This document shows, one piece after another, positions 8,517 to 17,564 of a stretch of DNA of 64,000 bases; within the stretch, counting starts at the first letter, position 1, and every line of letters begins with the position of its first letter. Source of the DNA: Winogradskyella sp. (GTDB taxonomy: Bacteria; Bacteroidota; Bacteroidia; Flavobacteriales; Flavobacteriaceae); assembly GCA_028383925.1 (NCBI GenBank), contig JAOEWO010000002.1, positions 62,001 through 126,000 of the forward strand. Reading direction: 5' to 3'. A model generated the notes under the pieces. That model was not told the DNA's origin and ran no database searches. It saw only the letters and a list, made by a program, of their open reading frames with translations. The position numbers and the translations under genes are program-made.

Positions 8517-8723
8517 ATGCCAATAGTAGTTAATTTAGACATAATGTTAGCCAAACGTGGTATGAAGAGTTACGAGCTCGCAGAGTTAATTGGTATAACC
8601 ACCGCAAATCTTTCCATCTTAAAAACAGGCAAGGCAAAAGCGATGCGCTTTTCTACTCTAGAAGCTATTTGTAAAGCTTTAAATTGTCAGCCAAGTGATA
8701 TTTTAGAATATGTAGAAGATTAA
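8517..8723 (+). CDS. Small Cro/XRE-type regulator (YozG-like)
   Basis: The 68-residue protein is a single helix-turn-helix domain (residues 8-63, including LAELIGITTANLSILKTGKAKAMRFSTLEAICKALNCQPSDIL), typical of the HTH_26/YozG class. Such minimal regulators are usually encoded next to DUF2975 proteins, as here: it begins 2 bp after the third DUF2975 gene and ends exactly where the convergent polymerase gene ends. With no sensor domain of its own, it may receive its signal from the membrane proteins encoded upstream; this is inferred from the constant neighbourhood. Confidence 0.88.
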   Translation: MPIVVNLDIMLAKRGMKSYELAELIGITTANLSILKTGKAKAMRFSTLEAICKALNCQPSDILEYVED

Positions 8724-9941
8724 TTACTGATGCCGATTCGCCAACAAAGGAGGCGGTTCTCCATTAAAAGGATTCCAACGGCTAATGGTTTTAGCTTCCA
8801 TACCAGCAGCACTCATTACAGCACGGTCTCCATAACGTTCGCGCATTTTATCCATAGCTTGTGTGAGGTTGAGGTGTATTTCGTTGTCTTCAAATAAATT
8901 GACTTGATGGCCACCTTCCACCAAATGACTAAAGCGCACACCAACAAGTCGTACTAAGAGTCTGCGATGGTACAATTTTTTAAATAAACTCAGTACCACA
9001 GGAATAATATCATGGTCCATTGCACTATAAGGAATCCGTTGCTGTTGCGTATACGTTTGAAAATCTGAATACCGAATTTTAAACGTCACACAAGCCGTGA
9101 GTTTATGACCACGACGTAATTGAAAGGCTAAATTCTCTGCCATTGCAATGACTAAGCCTTTAAGCTTAGCCACATCTGTAGTGTCTTGTCCAAAGGTGCG
9201 CTCTGTAGAAATGGATTTACGCTCGTGATATTGTATTACAGGAGAATTGTCTATACCATTGGCTTTTTTCCAGATACCCAAACCGTTTTTGCCAAGCACT
9301 TTATGCATCAATTCCATAGGCATTTCTTGTATAGTTTTTATGCGTTTCACACCTAAATCGCACAATGCTTTGTAGGTGACATTACCAACTTGTGGTATTT
9401 TTTTAACCGAAAGTGGAGCTAAAAAAGGTTTTTCATCACCATAAATAACCCGAATTTCATTATTCGGTTTGGCTTCTCCAGTGGCAATTTTAGATACGGT
9501 TTTATTCATAGACAAGCCAAACGAAATCGGTAAGCCCGTTTCTATCATAATTTTTTGGCGCAGTTCTGAAGCTAGTTTATGGCAGCCAAAAAATTTGTCC
9601 ATTCCGGTGAGGTCCATATAGAATTCGTCAATAGATGTTTTTTCGTAAAGTGGTACGCTTTCTTTTATAACGTCTGTAACATCATTTGAAAATTTGCTGT
9701 AAATTCCAGAATTTCCTCTAAGCACAATCGCTTCGGGACAGAGTTGTTTTGCCATGCGCATTGGCATGGCGGAATGAATTCCGAAAGTTCGCGCCTCATA
9801 ACTACAAGACGCTACAACACCACGATCGCTTGTGCCGCCAATAAGAATTGGCTTGCCGTTGAGGCGACTATCGAGCAAGCGTTCGCAAGACACGAAAAAC
9901 GTATCTAAATCCATGTGTACTATGCTGCGGTTGTTGTTCAT
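8724..9941 (-). CDS. dinB: Y-family DNA polymerase (Pol IV type)
   Basis: The 405-residue protein has the Y-family hallmarks: HMDLDTFFVSCE near the N-terminus, SCSYEARTFGI, the catalytic SIDEFYMDLTG near residue 105, the helix-hairpin-helix region, and the little-finger domain starting near STERTFGQDT. It extends lesions or mismatches at low fidelity. It is downstream of a short DnaE-like polymerase gene on the same strand, and a LexA-like S24 regulator is divergent from that pair. The unit therefore looks like a damage-inducible mutagenesis module, comparable in logic to ImuB-DnaE2, though the protein itself keeps the full Pol IV active site. A perfect 38-bp palindrome ends 8 bp before its start codon and may limit translation. 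Confidence 0.93.
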   Translation of the reverse strand: MNNNRSIVHMDLDTFFVSCERLLDSRLNGKPILIGGTSDRGVVASCSYEARTFGIHSAMPMRMAKQLCPEAIVLRGNSGIYSKFSNDVTDVIKESVPLYEKTSIDEFYMDLTGMDKFFGCHKLASELRQKIMIETGLPISFGLSMNKTVSKIATGEAKPNNEIRVIYGDEKPFLAPLSVKKIPQVGNVTYKALCDLGVKRIKTIQEMPMELMHKVLGKNGLGIWKKANGIDNSPVIQYHERKSISTERTFGQDTTDVAKLKGLVIAMAENLAFQLRRGHKLTACVTFKIRYSDFQTYTQQQRIPYSAMDHDIIPVVLSLFKKLYHRRLLVRLVGVRFSHLVEGGHQVNLFEDNEIHLNLTQAMDKMRERYGDRAVMSAAGMEAKTISRWNPFNGEPPPLLANRHQ

Positions 9942-9949
9942 GTTGTTTT

Positions 9950-9987
9950 ACACCCCTAAAGTCCCCTTAAGGGGACTTTAGGGGTGT
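9950..9987. repeat. Perfect 38-bp palindrome before dinB
   Basis: The half ACACCCCTAAAGTCCCCTT (9950-9968) is followed directly by its exact reverse complement (9969-9987). It fills nearly the whole gap between the stop of the dnaE-like gene (9997) and the ATG of dinB (9941). In the mRNA it would form a very stable stem 8 nt before the dinB start. The CCCCT/AGGGG arms are related to the hairpin at 3003 and to the ends of the DUF559 cassette in ileS. Confidence 0.9.
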
Positions 9988-9996
9988 TTTTTATTA

Positions 9997-12900
9997 TTAA
10001 TGCATAATTTGCGTACGGATAAGTCGCGACTTGTCCGTACTGCGAGTTGTCCCTACACGATGAACCGAATACCTAGGATCTTCAACAACAGCCAAACGTT
10101 CTAGTGCTGAAACCTCAATATTCACACAATTAAATTCTACCATTACTTTACCAGTGATTTTATAAATACCTTTTCCTCTAAAAGGATATTTTGCTGCAAC
10201 AGGCGGAAAATGAACCGTATCTAAAAAATCACCATCACGATCTAAAAAGGTTCCGAAATGCATCAGTTTTCCTTGTTTCGTTTTTGTCTTTTTCACAGTG
10301 ATTAAGTAACCTTCAATGATAATGAGTTTGCCTTTTAATTTATCGAGATGTTTGGCGCGTAAATTACCTGTGGTTTCTGTGGTTAAAAGTAAAAACGGAT
10401 TACATAAAGCAAAACCTAACAATTCGAGTTCATCAAATGCATTTTCTAAAGCGGTACTTGGTAATTCTGGTGTGTTGTAATTAATCCGTTCGGTTTTAAA
10501 GAGGTTGATAACGTTCTCTTGAATTACGGTTTTATTGATTTTTAAATGTGCTTCCCAAAGCAATTCACGCTTATTAACTTTAGTAAATCGAAAGGCATTT
10601 ATTTTAATTAAAATTGAAATTTGTTCAATAGAAATAGGCACACGTTCTATAAAATCATCAAGTGATTTAAATGTGCCAATGTTATTTCGTTCTTTGAGAA
10701 TACGTTCTATCGTTTTAGATTCAAAAGACTGTAAAAATAGGAACCCTAGAATAATCGTTTTTCCTTTTATAATGGTCTGTATAGAAGATTGATTAATGCA
10801 TGGTGCTTCAATTTTTCCATTATGCATTCTTGCTTCGTGTACATAAAGTTCGGTGCTATAAAAGCCACCAAAATTATTAATGGTGGCAACCATATATTCC
10901 AATGGATAATAGGCTTTTAAAAACAGGCTTTGATAGCTTTCTACGGCATAAGACGCAGAATGGCCTTTGGCAAAAGCGTAGCCTGCAAAACTTTCAATTT
11001 GTCTCCAAACATCGGCAACGACCTCGTAAGTTTCGCTTCGTTTTTCGCAATTATCAAAAAACTTTTGTTTTACTTTTAAAAATTCTTCTCGCGATCTAAA
11101 TTTACCAGACATGCCACGACGCAACATATCAGATTCACCTAAATCTAAACCTCCAAAAATATGCGCCACTTTTATGACATCTTCTTGGTAGACCATAACT
11201 CCGTAAGTTTCGGGCATTACACGTTGCAATACAGGATGTGCTTCTTTTCGTTTTTCAGGATGGCGATGGCGTAAAATATATTCGCGCATCATACCACTAT
11301 TAGAAACACCAGGTCTAATAATAGAGCTTGCAGCCACTAAGCCCAAATAATCGTCGACTTGTAGCTTCTTTAATAGCATACGCATGGCAGGCGATTCCAC
11401 ATAAAAGCATCCAATAGCTTTAGCGTTTCGCAATAAGTCTTTTATACGTTCATCTTGTTTAAATCGTTTAATATCATGGATATCAACTGGTGGTTGCTCT
11501 GTGTAATTAGCATCAATAATTTCTACAGCTTCTTTAATTTTTCCTAAACCGCGCTGACTTAAAATATCAAATTTGTGTAAGCCAATATCTTCTGCAGTTA
11601 CCATATCAAACTGTGTTGTTGCAAACCCTTTTGGAGGCATAAATGTGGCACAATAATTATGAATTGGCTTTTCTGAAATTAAAATACCACCAGCATGAAT
11701 CCCTAAATAATTGGGAAACCCTTGAATATATGCTGCATATTTAATGACGAGTTGCGATAATTTATCGAGTTGGTTTATACTATATTTTCCTCTGGTTAAT
11801 CGATCCATTTCAGATTTTGGCAGTCCAAATACTTTGCCTAATTCGCGTACCGAAGCTTTAAATTTAAAAGTGTTATAAACGGTTATAAGTGCTGTGTGTT
11901 TAAAAGTTTTAAAAATGTAATTGGTAATATCATCTCTATCGCGCCAAGAAAAATCGATATCAAAATCGGGTGGATTTTGACGAAATAGATTGATGAAGCG
12001 TTCAAAATACAAATCGAGTTCAATAGGATCTACATCTGTAATTCTTAGTAAATAAGCGATAATACTATTGGCTCCGCTACCACGACCAACGTAGTAATAG
12101 TCTTTGCTACGTGCGTATTCTAAAATCTTCCAGTTGATTAAAAAGTAGGATACAAAGTTTTTCTGTTTAATCAGTCCGAGTTCTTTTTTAATTCTGTCGT
12201 AGACTTTTTGTGGAATATCCTCTCCGTAGCGATAAGCAATACCATTGTAGGTTAGTTTTTCTAGCAACTGATAATCCGAAGTTTTATTTTCCGTTAGGCA
12301 TTGTAAGTTTTTAGAGGTTTCACTATTAAAATCAAAATGAATGGAGCAGTCGTCTAAAAGTTGTTCTGTATTACTGATGAGGTGTGGAAATTCTTCATAA
12401 GCTTCACAAATTTGGTTGTAGGGCAACATCATATCATTTTCGCAGCCTTCTTCAGATTTCGAAAGTTTGCTTAATAAGGTATTATTATCAATAGCTCTTA
12501 GTAAACGATGTGTGTTAAATCCTTTTTTATTTTGAAAGGATACTGTTTTTAAAACCACCAGTTTTTCTTTGAATTGATTCCATTTCGAAAATTTTAAATG
12601 GTTAAGGTCTTTTGGAGCAATACCTAAAAATTCATTCGACTTTAATTCGAAATGCTGCCCTTTTTGGTAGGGATAAATCACGAAGCAATCTTCTAAAATT
12701 TCATCTGGTCGTTCAGGTATTTTTAAATCGTGATTATGAAGAAATTTAGACAGGTAATCATTAATGTTTTTAAAGCCTTTATTGTTTTTTGCAATGAGAA
12801 TAAATTGCTGTTGTGCGCTGTTTCTAAAATCGACACCAAGTACAGGTTTTACTTTATATTTTTTTGAAAGTCTAACAATATCTAAACATGCTGAGGTGGT

Positions 12901-13017
12901 ATTAATGTCTGTTAATGCTAATGTTTGCACACCATTTTCTGAAGCAATAGCGAGTAATTGCTCGGGCTTTATAGTGCCATAGCGTAGACTGTAATAAGTG
13001 TGACAATTTAAATACAT
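9997..13017 (-). CDS. Short DnaE-type DNA polymerase III alpha, error-prone class
   Basis: The 1006-residue protein has an N-terminal PHP domain (NCHTYYSLRYG, ALTDIN, VLGVDF), the palm with GRGSGANS and PDFDIDF near residue 350, a third acidic residue in the FDIL segment near 490, a helix-hairpin-helix part and a C-terminal OB fold (about 885-970). The length is close to that of ImuC/DnaE2 error-prone polymerases (about 1000-1080) and clearly below replicative DnaE, and no long tau-binding tail follows the OB fold. The first PHP histidine motif looks degenerate (LNCH instead of LHxH). It is followed by dinB on the same strand and is divergent from the S24 regulator, which supports a role in translesion synthesis. 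Confidence 0.88.
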   Translation of the reverse strand: MYLNCHTYYSLRYGTIKPEQLLAIASENGVQTLALTDINTTSACLDIVRLSKKYKVKPVLGVDFRNSAQQQFILIAKNNKGFKNINDYLSKFLHNHDLKIPERPDEILEDCFVIYPYQKGQHFELKSNEFLGIAPKDLNHLKFSKWNQFKEKLVVLKTVSFQNKKGFNTHRLLRAIDNNTLLSKLSKSEEGCENDMMLPYNQICEAYEEFPHLISNTEQLLDDCSIHFDFNSETSKNLQCLTENKTSDYQLLEKLTYNGIAYRYGEDIPQKVYDRIKKELGLIKQKNFVSYFLINWKILEYARSKDYYYVGRGSGANSIIAYLLRITDVDPIELDLYFERFINLFRQNPPDFDIDFSWRDRDDITNYIFKTFKHTALITVYNTFKFKASVRELGKVFGLPKSEMDRLTRGKYSINQLDKLSQLVIKYAAYIQGFPNYLGIHAGGILISEKPIHNYCATFMPPKGFATTQFDMVTAEDIGLHKFDILSQRGLGKIKEAVEIIDANYTEQPPVDIHDIKRFKQDERIKDLLRNAKAIGCFYVESPAMRMLLKKLQVDDYLGLVAASSIIRPGVSNSGMMREYILRHRHPEKRKEAHPVLQRVMPETYGVMVYQEDVIKVAHIFGGLDLGESDMLRRGMSGKFRSREEFLKVKQKFFDNCEKRSETYEVVADVWRQIESFAGYAFAKGHSASYAVESYQSLFLKAYYPLEYMVATINNFGGFYSTELYVHEARMHNGKIEAPCINQSSIQTIIKGKTIILGFLFLQSFESKTIERILKERNNIGTFKSLDDFIERVPISIEQISILIKINAFRFTKVNKRELLWEAHLKINKTVIQENVINLFKTERINYNTPELPSTALENAFDELELLGFALCNPFLLLTTETTGNLRAKHLDKLKGKLIIIEGYLITVKKTKTKQGKLMHFGTFLDRDGDFLDTVHFPPVAAKYPFRGKGIYKITGKVMVEFNCVNIEVSALERLAVVEDPRYSVHRVGTTRSTDKSRLIRTQIMH

Positions 13018-13426
13018 GGTGAATTTATCTTAACTTTTTCTTTTACCTACAAAATTTTTATTTTGCACTCTAATTTTCCTCTTTTTTAGAAACGTAGCGA
13101 TGCTATGTTGATAAAAAACATCTTCATTACAGCACAAAAGCTAAACTTTTCGGTTTAAAACAAAAAGTCAAGATGAATTCAAGAAATAATTGGTTTGTAA
13201 AATTAGCTACTATGTGTAGTTTTTATTGCTTACATTTGTAGTAATATTGAAAAAAGAGATGAGACATGAGAGATGAAGAATTTGATATTAATAGGAATAT
13301 TTATGAATGGTATTACCATATGACTTGATTTTTAAAAGTAAAAGTTAATATATGGTCATGTAAATGTCGTGTTCTTTTCTTTGTGTCTCTGTTCTTTATA
13401 ATTATTGGGATTACGTGAAGATTTCA

Positions 13427-13464
13427 CACAGAGATTTACGGAGTTTGCACTGAGATTCATGGAG
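13427..13464. repeat. Near-tandem CAC(A/T)GAGATT motif pair
   Basis: CACAGAGATTTACGGAG (13427-13443) and CACTGAGATTCATGGAG (13448-13464) agree at 14 of 17 positions with a period of 21 bp. A related TTCACAGAG occurs near 13571. From general knowledge, such strings flank GxxExxY-family genes in flavobacterial genomes; no such gene remains here. Confidence 0.5.
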
Positions 13465-13637
13465 ACATGATTTAAAAGATAGTAATGGATTTAGATTTTG
13501 AAATTGTAAACAAATTAGAAATGGGTACGTATGAACTGAAAACTGCGACTTAAAGACATTATGCGGAAGATTCACAGAGAAAAAAGGAAAAGACACGAAT
13601 TGTCACTAATTGTAACGCATAGCTTGTATTTCTGCTA

Positions 13638-13649
13638 TTTTACGTAAAA
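13638..13649. promoter_or_regulatory. TTTTACGTAAAA palindrome, possible operator
   Basis: A perfect 12-bp palindrome 58 bp before the start of the S24 regulator gene. Its size and place suit the operator of a dimeric helix-turn-helix repressor controlling itself. No second copy was found near the dnaE-like start, which weakens the case for joint control. Confidence 0.35.
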
Positions 13650-13707
13650 AAACCAGTTCTTTAATTACTTATTTTAACCAGTCAATTAAACAAAAAAATA
13701 AATTAAA

Positions 13708-14475
13708 ATGAAACCAATTCAAGCCAATATCAAACATTTGCGCACTCTCAAAAAGATGTCTCAAGAACGTTTTGCAGACGAATTAAGTTGGAGTCGTTCC
13801 ATGGTGGGTTCTTACGAGGAAGGCCGTTCTGAGCCACCTATAGATCGATTAATCGATGTGTCTAATTACTTTGATATTCCTATTGATATTTTGGTAAAGA
13901 ATGATTTACGCAAAGCAAAAGACACCTCATTTATAGAAGTAGGGAATAAGCGGGTTTTGTTTCCGGTAACGGTTAATGAAAACAATGAAGATTTAATTGA
14001 AATTATACCTGCAAAAGCTTCGGCTGGTTATTTGTCTGGTTATGACGATCCAGAATATATAGAACAACTTCAAAAAATTAAATTGCCCTTTTTACCAACA
14101 GGCACACACAGAGCGTTTCCTATAAAAGGCGATTCTATGCTACCTGTAAAAGATGGTGCTTTCGTAGTTGCAAAATTTTTAGAGGCTATTAGTGATATTA
14201 AGAATGGAAGAACGTATATCGTCTTAACTAAAAATGATGGTTTGGTTTATAAACGTGTTTATACAACTGATATTGATAATGCGGACTTGCTTTTAAGTTC
14301 AGATAATAAGTCCTATCAACCCTATTTAGTTTCTAAAGAGAATATTTTAGAACTTTGGGAGTTTACCTGCTGTATCAATACGCAAGAGTATGATGAAAAG
14401 GAGCTGAAATTAAGTAGTATTATGATGATGTTTCAAGAACTTAAAGTAGAATTAGAAGCTATAAAACGGATGTAA
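13708..14475 (+). CDS. XRE-S24 self-cleaving repressor, LexA-like
   Basis: The 255-residue protein has an N-terminal Cro/CI helix-turn-helix (residues 5-60: LRTLKKMSQERFADEL, RSMVGSYEEGRSEP) and a C-terminal S24 peptidase domain. The likely cleavage site is Ala106-Gly107 in KASAGYL. The catalytic serine is Ser143 in KGDSM and the general-base lysine is Lys182 in LVYKRVY. All parts needed for RecA-stimulated autoproteolysis are present. Since it is divergent from the dnaE-like/dinB pair, it most likely represses that module and itself until DNA damage. A Gfo/Idh oxidoreductase gene follows after 3 bp. The C-terminal 30 residues are a helical extension. Confidence 0.9.
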   Translation: MKPIQANIKHLRTLKKMSQERFADELSWSRSMVGSYEEGRSEPPIDRLIDVSNYFDIPIDILVKNDLRKAKDTSFIEVGNKRVLFPVTVNENNEDLIEIIPAKASAGYLSGYDDPEYIEQLQKIKLPFLPTGTHRAFPIKGDSMLPVKDGAFVVAKFLEAISDIKNGRTYIVLTKNDGLVYKRVYTTDIDNADLLLSSDNKSYQPYLVSKENILELWEFTCCINTQEYDEKELKLSSIMMMFQELKVELEAIKRM

Positions 14476-14478
14476 AGT

Positions 14479-15456
14479 ATGACTAAACAAACTATAAAGT
14501 GGGGAATTATTGGTTGTGGAAACGTTACTGAAGTTAAGAGTGGTCCAGCGTACAGTTTAGTTGAGGGTTTTGAAATTATAGCCGTAATGCGTAGGACATT
14601 AGAATTGGCAAAGGATTACGCAAAGCGCCATCATATAAAAACATATTATGATAATGCAGAAGCATTAATTAATAATCCAGAAGTTGATGCCGTTTATATT
14701 GCTACACCACCAGATAGTCATCACTTTTATGCTTTAAAAGTAGCGGAAGCTGGAAAAATATGTTGTATTGAAAAGCCAATGGCTCTAAGTTATTCAGAAT
14801 GTTTAGAGGTTTCTAATACCTTCTCAGGTCTTAATCTCCCATTATTTGTAGCTTATTATAGAAGATCATTACCTCGTTTTAATAAAATAAAGTCATTATT
14901 GGCAGATAAATCTATTGGAGAGGTAAGACTCATTAATTGGTGTTTTAGTAGAACAGCAAGTGCTAATGATCAATCGAATGCATATAATTGGAGGACAGAT
15001 GCTAAAGTTGCACCAGCAGGATATTTTGATGATTTAGCAAGTCATGGTTTAGATTTGTTTATTTATTTACTAGGTGATATAAAGCAGGCTAGTGGTGTAA
15101 GTTTAAATCAGCAAAATTTATACACTGCAAAAGATGCTATCTCTGGATCTTGGTTACATGATACTGGAGTTTTAGGATCGGCATATTGGAATTTTGGAAC
15201 CTATAAGCACGAAGATAAAGTTAGAATTATAGGTAGTAAAGGCGAGATTGCATTTTCAGTTTTTTTAGAAGAGCCTATAGAGTTAATTACTTCTAGTGAA
15301 CATAAGGTGTTTTCAATTAACAATCCAAAACATATTCAGCAATTTCATATTGAAAATATGAAGCAGCATCTGGATGGACGTATTACGCATCCTTCAACAG
15401 GTGTAACTGCTACGCATACAGCTTGGGTTATGGATGCTGTTTTAGGAAAGTTATAA
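14479..15456 (+). CDS. Gfo/Idh/MocA-family NAD(P)-dependent oxidoreductase
   Basis: The 325-residue protein has a Rossmann domain (IIGCGNVTE near residue 11), the family signature EKPMAL near residue 95, and a C-terminal alpha/beta dimerisation domain with ASHGLDLFIYLLGD, where the His is the usual catalytic-site residue. The family oxidises or reduces sugars, inositols and related alcohols; the substrate cannot be assigned. It starts 3 bp after the S24 repressor gene and so shares its transcript, an odd partner for a DNA-damage regulator. A strong bidirectional terminator follows. Confidence 0.9.
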   Translation: MTKQTIKWGIIGCGNVTEVKSGPAYSLVEGFEIIAVMRRTLELAKDYAKRHHIKTYYDNAEALINNPEVDAVYIATPPDSHHFYALKVAEAGKICCIEKPMALSYSECLEVSNTFSGLNLPLFVAYYRRSLPRFNKIKSLLADKSIGEVRLINWCFSRTASANDQSNAYNWRTDAKVAPAGYFDDLASHGLDLFIYLLGDIKQASGVSLNQQNLYTAKDAISGSWLHDTGVLGSAYWNFGTYKHEDKVRIIGSKGEIAFSVFLEEPIELITSSEHKVFSINNPKHIQQFHIENMKQHLDGRITHPSTGVTATHTAWVMDAVLGKL

Positions 15457-15461
15457 AAAGC

Positions 15462-15491
15462 AAAAACGCGAAGCATTAGCTTCGCGTTTTT
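15462..15491. terminator. Bidirectional terminator between convergent genes
   Basis: The arms AAAAACGCGAAG (15462-15473) and CTTCGCGTTTTT (15480-15491) are perfectly paired around a six-base loop. A-tract and T-tract on the two sides suit termination of both the Gfo/Idh gene (plus) and atpC (minus). Confidence 0.9.
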
Positions 15492-15514
15492 AGTATATGA
15501 TAGTTGAAATAAGG

Positions 15515-15808
15515 TTAATCAGCTAAGATAATTAGCTTATTATCCTTCATTTCAATAGTACCAGAATTGATACTTACAGTTAAAATTTTATTATCATCAT
15601 TATGAGGAATAACTTCTGCATGTAATTCATCAAATACCAAATGACTTTGTGTATGTGTATAAATTCTTATAGTACCAGACTTTAAAATTGACACTACAGG
15701 TGCGTGATTATTCAACATTTGAAACTCACCATTAACACCAGGCACAGCTACAGAATCTACTTCTGAACTAAATAACGTGGCTTCTGGTGATACAATTTCT
15801 AAATACAT
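15515..15808 (-). CDS. atpC: ATP synthase F1 epsilon subunit, one-domain form
   Basis: The 97-residue protein matches only the N-terminal beta-sandwich of epsilon (YLEIVSPE, VPGVNGEFQMLNNHAPVVSIL). The C-terminal helical hairpin that inhibits ATP hydrolysis in the usual 130-140-residue epsilon is absent. This short form is usual in Bacteroidota. It works in the central stalk of F1 with gamma. The gene follows atpD on the same strand after about 90 bp containing a terminator-like hairpin. The other atp genes are not nearby; an isolated atpDC pair is typical for the phylum. Confidence 0.95.
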   Translation of the reverse strand: MYLEIVSPEATLFSSEVDSVAVPGVNGEFQMLNNHAPVVSILKSGTIRIYTHTQSHLVFDELHAEVIPHNDDNKILTVSINSGTIEMKDNKLIILAD

Positions 15809-15831
15809 CTTTTTAAATTTTATTTAAAAAG

Positions 15832-15849
15832 CTTCCGAGAAATCGGAAG
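15832..15849 (-). terminator. Terminator-like hairpin between atpD and atpC
   Basis: CTTCCGA and TCGGAAG pair around a four-base loop. On the minus strand the stem is followed by CTTTTTA, as in an intrinsic terminator, yet it lies between two genes of one operon, 50 bp after the atpD stop. It may partly stop transcription and so help lower epsilon relative to beta. Confidence 0.65.
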
Positions 15850-15898
15850 TCTCATTTTTATTAAACAGATACTGAAAACAAGCTCAGCATAGCTTTGG

Positions 15899-17485
<1,587 letters not shown>

Positions 17486-17511
17486 TTAAAAATACGTGTG
17501 TTTTTTCTATA

Positions 17512-17544
17512 AAAAAAGTGCGTTCAGTCTGAACGCACTTTTTT
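17512..17544. terminator. Strong terminator upstream of atpD, after the lipoprotein gene
   Basis: AAAAAAGTGCGTTCA and TGAACGCACTTTTTT pair perfectly around a three-base loop (GTC). It lies between the lipoprotein stop (17565) and the atpD promoter, in line with termination of the lipoprotein unit, which reads on the minus strand toward lower coordinates. Confidence 0.88.
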
Positions 17545-17564
17545 AAATGTAATATATTAGTTTT

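Larger units (their letters stand above)
13018..13707. other. Intergenic region of about 690 bp between dnaE-like and S24 regulator
   Basis: It must hold the divergent control regions of both genes. No convincing gene is present. Its middle (about 13370-13600) has repeated CACAGAG / CACTGAGATTCATGGAG-like motifs that look out of place in this genome and may be the relic of a small inserted cassette. A 12-bp palindrome lies at 13638. No tRNA-like fold was seen. Confidence 0.55.

Noticed and set aside
13411-13596. 61-residue minus-strand frame in the dnaE-regulator gap
   Set aside because: Its product has no family likeness and it runs across the CACAGAG repeat motifs; probably non-coding.
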